Source of the DNA: JBCDLI01 sp038745535
Lineage (GTDB): Bacteria > Pseudomonadota > Alphaproteobacteria > Rhizobiales > Rhizobiaceae
Assembly: GCA_038745535.1 (NCBI GenBank)
Contig: JBCDLI010000035.1
Span: 1 to 26,078 of the forward strand
Reading direction: 5' to 3'
DNA: 26,078 nt
The position numbers and the translations under genes are program-made. Shown one piece after another: positions 14,120-21,504 of the stretch. The notes under the pieces are model-generated. The model was not told the DNA's origin, searched no databases, and saw only the letters and a program-made list of their open reading frames with translations. How positions within the stretch are numbered: the stretch's first letter is position 1; the number at the start of each line of letters is the position of its first letter.

Positions 14120-14683
14120 TCGATTTTATTTCGGTACTCATCCACCGCCGGTCCCGTATGGTAAGCTACTGACGGCACTGGGCATTTTCTCACCAGTGCT
14201 TACCAGCCTACGTCTAACTGCTTAAAAGCTTCGACGAAATGCTCACGGGCTTTATCTTGACTAAAGATGTCAGGAATTGAAAAACGCGCCCAGCTAGGCA
14301 CCACTCATCCTGTGTCCGACCAAGCCAACAACCTATTGCAATAATTTTGTAATCACCGCCGCAGGCGCAAATCGTCTGCTGAAGGAACGTTATGGCACAC
14401 CACGGTCGCATCATATTCACGAACATTTTCGGTAGAAAACGAAGTCGGCTTCATCTGCAGAATATCTGCAATCCGTCGGTTTTCGCAGAATTGGAGAAAT
14501 TGAAAGACAGCGCCGTTGTGGCTGCAGCTTTCTTTGTCGGTTCTTCCAGCCAACACGTCTCCCTGCAGACAGCTTCCACCTTCGGGAGAATTACCACTCA
14601 CAGGTGAATGATCGGGGGCCGGGGCGCACGAGACACGACTCGGCTTTCCATTTTTTGATGTCTCACACTGAAAGGAGCCTACG
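14120..14683. other. 560-base intergenic region with one long stem-loop
   Basis: I see no convincing gene. Short overlapping frames exist on both strands (for example 14392-14607 on the plus strand and 14214-14601 in two minus frames), but none has a ribosome-binding site or a recognisable family. The clearest structure is an inverted repeat at 14160-14204: GGTAA and GCACTGG on the left pair with CCAGTGC and TTACC on the right around an 11-base loop. It lacks a T-run. The last 40 bases hold the ribosome-binding site of the next gene (AAGGAG, about 14671-14676). Confidence 0.4.
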
Positions 14684-15883
14684 ATGTTGTCATCATTGGT
14701 TGGCTTGAGGAATTGGGTAATGCGTTTGGCCTACACAAAGGTGGCCAAGCATGTGATTTTTCTGTGGGAGCCCGAGAGCGCCCACGCAAACCTTAAGGCC
14801 GTGGGAAAATTCCTTGGCTCAAATCCATTAACGCGCGGACTAACTTCGCTGCTTTTCAACTATCAGCATGCTTCCCTCGTTCAGACCGTGGACGGTGTTG
14901 AATATAAAAATCCGGTCGGACTTTCGGCTGGTTTTGACAAGGACGGTGAACTGACGTCGATATATCCGTCACTTGGTTTCGGTCTCGCTGAACTCGGCTC
15001 CTTCACCGGTGAAGTTTGCCCGGGTAACCCGGGTAATCGCCTGTTCCGGATGAAGAAATCTAAATCAATTCTCGTTTGGTACGGCTTGAACAATCAGGGC
15101 GCGGAAGTGATCGCTAAGCGGCTGAAGAATACGAAGTTCAAGATCCCGATCGGCATCAGTGCAGCGAAGTCGAACATCACTGAAGACTTCAACCTGCAGG
15201 ACTCCATCGACGACTACCTGAAAACCTACGAAGCGTTCAGAGACATCGGTCACTACTACACAATCAACATTTCCTGCCCGAACACCCAAGATGGTGAGCC
15301 GTTTGTGGATCAGGACAATCTTCGGGCGCTGTTGAATGCGATCAACGAGGTTAGCGTCCCTGAGAAGCCGGTTTACGTGAAGTTGGCGGCAGACCTGACA
15401 CGTGATGAGGTAGAAGACATCCTCGACGTGGTTATGGAAACCAAAATGGACGGTGTCGTTCTCACGAACTTGGCGAAGCCATCAGGCGAAGGCAAGCACG
15501 AGATCAAGGGCGATCTTGCCTACCACAAGGGCGCGATGTCTGGCCTTCCGGTGCAGCGAATTGCGACCCAGATGATCCGTCACGTCTACCGCTACACGGG
15601 CGGCCAGATGACCATCATTGGTGTTGGCGGCATCTTCACCGCACGTGACGCCTACGAGAAAATCACCTCCGGTGCGAACATCCTGCATATGATTACCGGC
15701 ATGATCTATGACGGTCCGCAATGCATGGGCGAGATCAACCGTGGCCTCGTGAAAATGCTGAAGAAGGATGGGTTCAACTCGATTTCTGAGGCTGTCGGTT
15801 CGCGCAATCCGCTGCCAGCAGAGCCGCTTCATGTAACCAAGCACCGCAAAGATAAAGAAGTAACGCTCATCGCTGCGGAGTAA
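14684..15883 (+). CDS. pyrD: Dihydroorotate dehydrogenase, quinone-type, divergent
   Basis: Oxidises dihydroorotate to orotate in pyrimidine synthesis; class 2 enzymes sit on the inner membrane and use quinone. The N-terminal part (about 25-50) has the class 2 W-E-P-E-S-A-H helix. It is followed by the FMN-barrel marks N-P-V-G-L-S-A-G-F-D-K-D-G, a G-L-N-N-Q-G segment, V-K-L-A-A-D-L and G-V-G-G-I-F-T. The catalytic-base segment reads N-I-S-C-P-N-T with Cys198, where class 2 enzymes normally have Ser and class 1 enzymes Cys. At 399 aa it is also some 40-60 residues longer than usual, with an extra C-terminal tail after I-S-E-A-V-G. The start has AAGGAG eight bases upstream. It is monocistronic, closed by a terminator at 15909. 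A transferred or paralogous enzyme is possible. Confidence 0.85.
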   Translation: MLSSLVGLRNWVMRLAYTKVAKHVIFLWEPESAHANLKAVGKFLGSNPLTRGLTSLLFNYQHASLVQTVDGVEYKNPVGLSAGFDKDGELTSIYPSLGFGLAELGSFTGEVCPGNPGNRLFRMKKSKSILVWYGLNNQGAEVIAKRLKNTKFKIPIGISAAKSNITEDFNLQDSIDDYLKTYEAFRDIGHYYTINISCPNTQDGEPFVDQDNLRALLNAINEVSVPEKPVYVKLAADLTRDEVEDILDVVMETKMDGVVLTNLAKPSGEGKHEIKGDLAYHKGAMSGLPVQRIATQMIRHVYRYTGGQMTIIGVGGIFTARDAYEKITSGANILHMITGMIYDGPQCMGEINRGLVKMLKKDGFNSISEAVGSRNPLPAEPLHVTKHRKDKEVTLIAAE

Positions 15884-15908
15884 TCCAACCTCCAGTTGGT
15901 ATGCTCAG

Positions 15909-15943
15909 AAACGCCCGTCCCGTGCGGGCGTTTTCCTTTTTTT
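15909..15943 (+). terminator. Intrinsic terminator after pyrD
   Basis: AAACGCCCG (15909-15917) pairs perfectly with CGGGCGTTT (15925-15933) around a seven-base loop, followed by TTCC and a run of seven T. It begins 26 bases after the pyrD stop. Confidence 0.93.
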
Positions 15944-16029
15944 GGCGGAGTGTTTGAGGGTTCGTGGGAACAGATATTGCGGCCGTCAGATTTTTTGCAG
16001 CGCGCGTGTGAATCGTCTTGACCATCAAC

Positions 16030-16045
16030 CGTACCGCGCGGTACG
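16030..16045. promoter_or_regulatory. 16-bp perfect palindrome, likely TetR operator
   Basis: CGTACCGCGCGGTACG is fully self-complementary and ends 26 bases before the TetR start codon. GC-rich centres of this kind are common in TetR operators. A TTGACC lies just before it (16018-16023), so bound protein would block the promoter. Autoregulation of the TetR gene, and with it ilvC downstream, is inferred. Confidence 0.65.
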
Positions 16046-16071
16046 TGATCGCAGAATTCAATGGGGCGATA

Positions 16072-16737
16072 ATGAACAAGCACGTGACATCGGCGGGTGA
16101 AGATCTCTTCACAGAACGTCAGCGCCAGGTGCTTGATTGTGCTCTAGCGGTCCTTGTCGCGGGTGGCGAAAAGGCGATTACCACCGCGAAGATCGCGAAG
16201 TCTGCAAATTGCTCAAAAGAGAGCCTTTATAAGTGGTTTGGCGACCGCGACGGCATTTTGTCAGCCATGATCACGCACCAGGCATCCAAGGTTAAGGTGC
16301 CTGCTGAAAGTGCGGCTATTATGCGGTCGCTTGATGAGTATCGTCGCGATCTCAATTCATTCGGTATCGGGCTGCTAACCGTTCTCTCCGGTTCCACATC
16401 GCTGGCCCTCAACCGTCTCGCGATCGGGCAAAGCAATTCCACTGCGTCGCCGCTGGGCGATCTTTTGGTGGCGCGTGGCCGCAGAATGGTGCGTGACCGC
16501 GGAAAGTCGCTGATCGAGCGCGCCAAAATGGCGGGGCACATCCGGTACGACAACGCCGATCTCGCAAACGATACATTTTACGGGTTGCTTGTCGCCGATG
16601 GCCACGTGCGAATGCTGCTTGGCGAACGGGTAAGCTACATGGTCGAAGCACTCGACCGTGAACGTCATGTCGAACGAGCCGTGGAGCAGTTTTTGAAGCT
16701 CGTCGGCACACAAGAAACAATCGACCAAATCAACTGA
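16072..16737 (+). CDS. TetR/AcrR family transcriptional regulator
   Basis: A 221-residue repressor-type protein. The N-terminal helix-turn-helix domain reads L-D-C-A-L-A-V-L-V-A-G-G-E-K-A-I-T-T and then A-K-I-A-K-S-A-N-C-S-K-E-S-L-Y-K-W-F, the classical TetR recognition region (about residues 35-58). A helical ligand-binding domain follows. I chose the ATG at 16072, preceded by GGGGCGAT. The frame extends to a TTG at 16018, but that would translate through the palindrome at 16030-16045, which better serves as its operator. ilvC starts 19 bases after its stop codon, on the same strand, so it may control branched-chain amino acid synthesis. The ligand is unknown. Confidence 0.88.
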   Translation: MNKHVTSAGEDLFTERQRQVLDCALAVLVAGGEKAITTAKIAKSANCSKESLYKWFGDRDGILSAMITHQASKVKVPAESAAIMRSLDEYRRDLNSFGIGLLTVLSGSTSLALNRLAIGQSNSTASPLGDLLVARGRRMVRDRGKSLIERAKMAGHIRYDNADLANDTFYGLLVADGHVRMLLGERVSYMVEALDRERHVERAVEQFLKLVGTQETIDQIN

Positions 16738-16756
16738 TTTTTGGAGGAAGACTACT

Positions 16757-17776
16757 ATGCGCGTTTATTACGACAGCGACGCCGACGTAAATCTGATCAA
16801 GGGCAAGAATGTCCTTATCATTGGCTATGGCAGTCAAGGCCGTGCGCACGCAATGAACCTAAAAGACTCCGGCAGCAAAGATGTGCGAGTGGCACTGCGT
16901 GAAGGCTCTACCACGGCGCTGAAAGCAGAGGCCGATGGCTTCACCGTCATGAATGTTGCCGATGGTGCTGCTTGGGCTGATCTTATGATGATGGCGACGC
17001 CTGATGAGCTGCAGGCCGACATCTATAAAGATCACATCGCAGCAAATATTCGCGATGGCGCGGCGATTGCATTCGCCCACGGTTTGAATGTCCACTACGG
17101 GCTGATTGAGCCGAAAAGCACCGTGGATGTTTTGATGATCGCGCCGAAAGGCCCGGGTCATACTGTTCGCGGCGAATACGTGAAAGGCGGTGGCGTTCCC
17201 TGCTTGATTGCTATTCATCACGATGCGTCCGGCAATGCGCATGACTTGGCTCTGTCTTATGCTTCCGGCGTTGGCGGCGGCCGCTCCGGAATTATAGAGA
17301 CGACGTTTAAGGAAGAATGCGAGACCGATCTCTTTGGTGAGCAGGCGGTCCTATGCGGTGGCCTCGTTGAGCTAATCCGCGCCGGTTTCGAGACGCTTGT
17401 CGAGGCGGGCTACGCACCGGAGATGGCCTACTTTGAGTGTCTCCACGAAGTGAAGCTTATTGTTGACCTCATCTATGAGGGCGGCATCGCCAACATGAAC
17501 TACTCGATTTCCAACACCGCTGAGTGGGGCGAGTACATGTCTGGTCCGCGCGTTGTAACGCCGGAAACGAAAGCCGAGATGAAGCGCATCTTGACCGATA
17601 TCCAGACCGGCAAATTCACTTCGGAATGGATGCAGGAATACCGTTCAGGTGCTGCCCGCTTCAAGGGTATTCGTCGCATGAACGACGGGCACCAGATCGA
17701 AGAAGTTGGCGAGAAGCTTCGCGGTATGATGCCGTGGATCAAGTCCAACGCGCTTGTCGACAAAGACAAGAACTAG
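16757..17776 (+). CDS. ilvC: Ketol-acid reductoisomerase (NADP+), class I
   Basis: Converts acetolactate and acetohydroxybutyrate, the products of the ilvI/ilvH enzyme, to dihydroxy acids by a Mg-dependent alkyl shift and NADPH reduction. It has 339 aa, the short class I length. The Rossmann motif is G-Y-G-S-Q-G (23-28). The cofactor loop R-V-A-L-R-E-G-S follows, and then the V-D-V-L-M-I-A-P-K-G-P-G-H segment. The C-terminal knotted domain holds the metal-binding D-L-F-G-E-Q and the E-C-L-H-E-V-K-L-I-V-D-L-I-Y-E-G-G segments. A GGAGGA site stands before the ATG. It sits behind a TetR gene and is separate from the ilvI operon some 6 kb away. Confidence 0.98.
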   Translation: MRVYYDSDADVNLIKGKNVLIIGYGSQGRAHAMNLKDSGSKDVRVALREGSTTALKAEADGFTVMNVADGAAWADLMMMATPDELQADIYKDHIAANIRDGAAIAFAHGLNVHYGLIEPKSTVDVLMIAPKGPGHTVRGEYVKGGGVPCLIAIHHDASGNAHDLALSYASGVGGGRSGIIETTFKEECETDLFGEQAVLCGGLVELIRAGFETLVEAGYAPEMAYFECLHEVKLIVDLIYEGGIANMNYSISNTAEWGEYMSGPRVVTPETKAEMKRILTDIQTGKFTSEWMQEYRSGAARFKGIRRMNDGHQIEEVGEKLRGMMPWIKSNALVDKDKN

Positions 17777-17853
17777 TCGGTATCTGTCTTGCGGATTTTG
17801 GCTCCATTCCGCGCTTCTGCACGACTGTTAGAACGCTTTGTTGATGCAAGGCG

Positions 17854-17886
17854 TATAATGTCCGCCACATGATTGTGGCGGACATT
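17854..17886. promoter_or_regulatory. 13-bp-arm inverted repeat spanning the NUDIX gene start, with a TATAAT box
   Basis: AATGTCCGCCACA (17857-17869) and TGTGGCGGACATT (17874-17886) are perfect inverted repeats around the four bases TGAT. The predicted start codon ATG (17869-17871) falls at the tip. A perfect TATAAT (17854-17859) overlaps the left arm, so transcription would begin within a few bases of the ATG. The element could be an operator, an RNA hairpin hiding the start codon, or a terminator for ilvC. No T-run follows. Confidence 0.65.
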
Positions 17887-18570
17887 TCTGTTGATTTCCC
17901 GATTGTGGATGAACCTCTCGCGTTTGATGTCGCGAACCGGGCGAAGATCGACGCCGACTGGGCAAAGCGGATCGCGGACAAACCACGTATGTGGAACGGC
18001 CCGTTTTTTCTGTTCACGGGCGTTACGCTTGGTGGCAGTCATTTGACTGCGAAAGCGCACCCGACAGATTTCGCCACGTTTCTTTACCATCGTCATGTGG
18101 ATCGTGGTCACGAATTCGATGTCATGCACATCACTGGCACATCGCTGATCACCACAAGCGACAACGTGATCATTGCGATGGAGATGGCGTCGCACACCGC
18201 CAATGCCGGCCACATTTACTTCCCGGCCGGCTCGTTTGACCCTGACGATGTTGTCGACGGTCGCCTCGATGTTTTTACAAACGTCGTGCGCGAGTTGGGC
18301 GAAGAAGTCGGGTTGCACCTTGGCGCGGCAGACTTCGAGGATGATTGGGTTGGTGTTCGCGACGACGATACCTGGCACATTGCGATGCCAAGCCGCCTTG
18401 ATATGACGTTTGACGAGTTCGAAAAGCATTTTCAGAAACACCAGCGCGACACTGGTGACGATGAGCTTGCAAGGCTCTTTCCGGTGAGAAATAGCGAAGA
18501 CAGTCAAGCTCTTCGGCCTTTTGCCCGCATGCTTGCAGATCACATGCTGGACAAGTTGAAGTCCGCCTGA
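17869..18570 (+). CDS. NUDIX-like hydrolase
   Basis: A 233-residue protein with the second half of a NUDIX box, R-E-L-G-E-E-V-G-L (141-149), matching REUxEExGU, which binds Mg2+ for splitting nucleoside diphosphate-X compounds. The first half of the box is not standard: the usual G-x5-E part is replaced by a longer loop after A-G-S-F-D-P-D-D, and Leu stands where Glu is expected. Activity may therefore differ or be reduced. The start at ATG 17869 lies inside a long inverted repeat. A GTG two codons later is an alternative. Without a visible ribosome-binding site and with a TATAAT box ten bases before it, a leaderless transcript is likely. The PhzF-like gene follows after ten bases. Confidence 0.72.
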   Translation: MIVADISVDFPIVDEPLAFDVANRAKIDADWAKRIADKPRMWNGPFFLFTGVTLGGSHLTAKAHPTDFATFLYHRHVDRGHEFDVMHITGTSLITTSDNVIIAMEMASHTANAGHIYFPAGSFDPDDVVDGRLDVFTNVVRELGEEVGLHLGAADFEDDWVGVRDDDTWHIAMPSRLDMTFDEFEKHFQKHQRDTGDDELARLFPVRNSEDSQALRPFARMLADHMLDKLKSA

Positions 18571-18580
18571 AAACGTCTTG

Positions 18581-19480
18581 ATGATGTCATACGATTATTG
18601 GATTCTCGACGTATTCACCGACACGCCCTTTTCAGGCAATCCGTTGGCTGTTGTCTATGATGCTGACAACCTGTCCGATGAACAGATGTTAGCAATCGCG
18701 CGCGAGTTTAACCTCTCAGAGACGATATTTCTGTGCGCGCCGGAAAATCCTGGGCACTTGGCATCAACACGGATTTTCACACCGACGATAGAGCTGCCCT
18801 TCGCGGGCCACCCCACTGTCGGCGCTGCAATCGCGATTGCACAGCAAGATGGCGGGAGGTTCGACGACAGAATCTTCGTATTGGAAGAGAAGGTCGGTCC
18901 TGTCCGTATTTCGATAACCGGCGGCGAAAGACCGTTTGCAGAGTTTGACTTGCCGTGTATGCCCGAAATTCTGCCTGAGCCGTTAGATCGCGATCAAATC
19001 GCTGCGGCCTTGGGACTCAAACCCGATGAACTAGTCATGGAAAACCATGAGCCTGTATTGGCCTCGGCTGGCAACGCCTTCGCGTTTGTGCCGGTATCGG
19101 GACTAGCAGCAATGTCTCGTATTGTCCCAAACGCTGAGTTGCTTGATTCATTGGGCTCCATCAACGATCAGAAGATTGAACCTTACGTTTATTGTCGCGA
19201 AACTGTTTCATCGGATTGTGCTTTTCACGCCAGAATGTTTGCGCCACACATGGGTATTCCCGAGGACCCAGCTACGGGATCGGCAGCGGCTGCGTTTTCC
19301 TCGGTGATTGAACGTTTCGTCGGTTTAGGAGACGGTCAGACTGCATTTTGGATAGAGCAGGGTATTGAGATGGGACGCCCTTCGCGCATTCGACTGGAGG
19401 TGATTGCAACTGGCGGGAAAATGACGCTGGCCCGCATCGGCGGACACGCTGTCAAAGTTGCAGAGGGAAGACTTGTCTGA
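18581..19480 (+). CDS. PhzF-family isomerase-like protein
   Basis: A member of the PhzF/diaminopimelate-epimerase fold, about 299 aa. Family marks are V-F-T-D-T-P-F-S-G-N-P-L-A-V near the start, the catalytic Glu in F-N-L-S-E-T-I-F-L, E-L-P-F-A-G-H-P-T-V-G, and E-D-P-A-T-G-S-A-A-A-A-F in the second half. True PhzF isomerises dihydro-3-hydroxyanthranilate in phenazine synthesis. No other phenazine gene is nearby, so this is one of the many family members of unknown substrate. The ATG at 18581 and the next codon's ATG are equally possible. It overlaps the following oxidase gene by eight bases. Confidence 0.88.
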   Translation: MMSYDYWILDVFTDTPFSGNPLAVVYDADNLSDEQMLAIAREFNLSETIFLCAPENPGHLASTRIFTPTIELPFAGHPTVGAAIAIAQQDGGRFDDRIFVLEEKVGPVRISITGGERPFAEFDLPCMPEILPEPLDRDQIAAALGLKPDELVMENHEPVLASAGNAFAFVPVSGLAAMSRIVPNAELLDSLGSINDQKIEPYVYCRETVSSDCAFHARMFAPHMGIPEDPATGSAAAAFSSVIERFVGLGDGQTAFWIEQGIEMGRPSRIRLEVIATGGKMTLARIGGHAVKVAEGRLV

Positions 19481-20045
19481 AGACCGCTACGCATTTGCCG
19501 AAGAGCTTACCGCTTTTTACGATCACGCTTGGCAGACAATTAACCGAGGCCTCGCCGATCGTAAAGCTGCTTCCCGTTTTCTGACATTGTCAACGATTGA
19601 CGAGCAGGGCGTGCCGCGCAGCCGCATGGTTGTGATCCGCGACACAGACAAAGCGGATGGTTCTCTCCTCATCTACACTGACGCGCGCGCGGGAAAAATC
19701 TCAGAAATCGCAGCAGTTCCGTCGGTTGCTGCGCTGATTTGGGAACCGCGATGGAGCTTGCAGATACGGTTCATCGGTGAAGCGTCAGTAGTTTTGGGTG
19801 ACGAGCTTGATGCGCTGCGATCAAAGCTCAGTGAACGTGCTCTGCGTGACTACACGACAGAGCTGCCGCCGGCCACCATGATCGACGACCCAAAATTAGT
19901 TGAGAGCCAAGCGGATCGCGTGCATTTCTCTGCCATCCGACTTCGGCTAAAATCCATCGAACTTCTGTGTCTTGCGCCACAAGGTCATCGTCGCGCCAGA
20001 TATGAGCGCGACGATAATTGGTTGGGACAGTGGTTGGTACCGTGA
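19473..20045 (+). CDS. Pyridoxamine 5'-phosphate oxidase-fold flavoprotein (Alr4036-like)
   Basis: A 190-residue split-barrel FMN protein. The N-terminal W-Q-T-I-N-R-G-L-A-D-R-K-A-A-S-R-F-L-T-L-S-T-I, the V-P-R-S-R-M-V-V-I-R-D segment, Y-T-D-A-R-A-G-K and W-E-P-R-W-S-L-Q-I-R-F-I-G-E are typical of the PF12766 group rather than of PdxH proper. It may oxidise PNP/PMP or another substrate with FMN; this is not settled. The start is the TTG at 19473, with GAGGGA seven bases upstream and an eight-base overlap with the PhzF-like gene (TTGTCTGA). It overlaps the guanine deaminase start by four bases (GTGA). Confidence 0.82.
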   Translation: MSEDRYAFAEELTAFYDHAWQTINRGLADRKAASRFLTLSTIDEQGVPRSRMVVIRDTDKADGSLLIYTDARAGKISEIAAVPSVAALIWEPRWSLQIRFIGEASVVLGDELDALRSKLSERALRDYTTELPPATMIDDPKLVESQADRVHFSAIRLRLKSIELLCLAPQGHRRARYERDDNWLGQWLVP

Positions 20046-21358
20046 AGCGGGTCGTGCGTGGACGGCTGGTGTGGTTTGAAGACGATGATCAGCCGATTGT
20101 CTATGAGCGTGGTGCACTTGCAGTCGAAGATGGACAGATACGCTGGTCCGGTGATTTCTCGGCGCTCCCGGAAATATTCAAGGATTGGCCACACGACGAC
20201 CACGGGACTCGCATTATCACACCGGGTTTCATTGATCCCCATATCCACTTTCCGCAGAGCCAAGTGGTTGGTTCCTATGCCGGTTCACTGCTTGAATGGC
20301 TGAATACATATACATTTATCGAGGAGCAGCGGTATGGCGAGGCTGCGTTTTGCGCGGTGATGGCAAATCGCTTTCTCGACCAGCTCATCCAGCACGGTAC
20401 GACCACCTGCGTGGCCTTTGCCTCGGTTCATAAGGTTGCGGCCTCTTCTTTGTTGGATGCAGCTGTTGAGCGAAACTATCGGCTCGTTACTGGTAAATCG
20501 ATGATGGACCGAAACGCACCGGAGGCGCTGCTAGATACGGCACAGACCTCCTATGACGACACCAAGGATTTGATTGCCGGGTGGCACGGTAAAGGGCGCG
20601 TCGAGGTTGCGATCACGCCGCGCTTTGCGCTGACTTCCACCGAAGCACAGATGGAGGCAATTGGTGATCTCGTCCGTGAATACCCAGACTGCCTGCTACA
20701 AACGCATCTTTCAGAAAATCTTGCAGAGTTAGAAGCAGTTCGTGAAGCCTACCCAAGCGCGTTGGATTACACCGATGTCTATGATCGCTATGGCCATCTC
20801 ACGAGCAAGAGCCTGATGGGCCATTGTATCCATCTCTCAAATCGCGAAGTGAGTTGTCTGGCTGAGAGGGGGAGCGTTGCAGTATTTTGCCCGACATCGA
20901 ACCTTTTCCTCGGAAGCGGGTTATTCGACATGCAGCGGCTTACCGATGCCGGTGTTCGTACTGCGATTGCCACAGACATCGGCGGCGGCACCAGTTGGTC
21001 TATGCTGTCAACGCTAAGCGAGGGGTACAAAGTGCTCAATGTTCAGGGCCAGCGTTGGCACCCTTTCAGCATGTTCCGGCAGGCAACGCGCGGCAACGCC
21101 GAGGCGATCGGGATGGAAGATCGCATAGGCTCGCTGCGTGCCGGAATGGAAGCGGACTTCATCGTGCTTGATGTTGAGGCAACTTCGGCCATGGCACTAC
21201 GGGCGGAGACGGTAACATCGCTGGAAGAAGAACTTTTCGTGCTTGCCATATTGGGCGATGACCGAGCGGTCGTTGAGGTCTACATAGCGGGTATACCCTC
21301 CAAGACCGTGAACCAAATAGGCAAACCCCTAGCTGGACAGTCCTATAGCGCGACGTGA
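20042..21358 (+). CDS. guaD: Guanine deaminase
   Basis: Hydrolyses guanine to xanthine and ammonia in purine salvage and breakdown. It is a zinc amidohydrolase of 438 aa. Metal ligands are seen as H67 and H69 in G-F-I-D-P-H-I-H-F-P-Q, a His in Q-T-H-L-S-E-N, a His in M-G-H-C-I-H-L-S and the Asp in I-A-T-D-I-G-G-G. The T-C-V-A-F-A-S-V-H segment and the F-C-P-T-S-N-L-F-L-G-S-G segment are typical of guanine deaminases as distinct from other amidohydrolases. The start is the GTG at 20042, overlapping the previous stop by four bases. A TTG at 20018 in frame lies further inside that gene. It is the last gene of the coupled run beginning with the NUDIX-like gene. Confidence 0.93.
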   Translation: MKRVVRGRLVWFEDDDQPIVYERGALAVEDGQIRWSGDFSALPEIFKDWPHDDHGTRIITPGFIDPHIHFPQSQVVGSYAGSLLEWLNTYTFIEEQRYGEAAFCAVMANRFLDQLIQHGTTTCVAFASVHKVAASSLLDAAVERNYRLVTGKSMMDRNAPEALLDTAQTSYDDTKDLIAGWHGKGRVEVAITPRFALTSTEAQMEAIGDLVREYPDCLLQTHLSENLAELEAVREAYPSALDYTDVYDRYGHLTSKSLMGHCIHLSNREVSCLAERGSVAVFCPTSNLFLGSGLFDMQRLTDAGVRTAIATDIGGGTSWSMLSTLSEGYKVLNVQGQRWHPFSMFRQATRGNAEAIGMEDRIGSLRAGMEADFIVLDVEATSAMALRAETVTSLEEELFVLAILGDDRAVVEVYIAGIPSKTVNQIGKPLAGQSYSAT

Positions 21359-21504
21359 AAGTGTTTTCGAAAGACCAAAAGACCGGTGTCGCAATCTACA
21401 AAAAATCGCATTTTCCAGTTTTGCTTCTTGGAGCAGATAAGACGAAAAATCAGCGCCTGGACTGCCATCTGCAAAAGCGCCTTTTTTTGGTCTCGGTGCC
21501 TGAT

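Noticed and set aside
14214..14607. Overlapping short frames on both strands in the pdxJ-pyrD gap, considered as a frameshifted gene
   Set aside because: Joining the two minus frames gives about 130 residues with no family that I recognise and no ribosome-binding site. Chance frames are more likely.
17773..18543. 256-aa open frame on the minus strand
   Set aside because: It mirrors the NUDIX-like gene almost exactly, is rich in Arg and His as antisense frames are, and has no family resemblance.
21427..21488. Possible terminator after guaD (AGCGCC twice, then seven T)
   Set aside because: The two AGCGCC are direct, not inverted, repeats; only GCGC could pair with GCGC. No real stem is formed.
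21355..21504. GTG start at 21355 for the MscS-like channel, overlapping the guaD stop
   Set aside because: It would put a 50-residue hydrophilic extension before a clear signal peptide. The overlap is probably chance.
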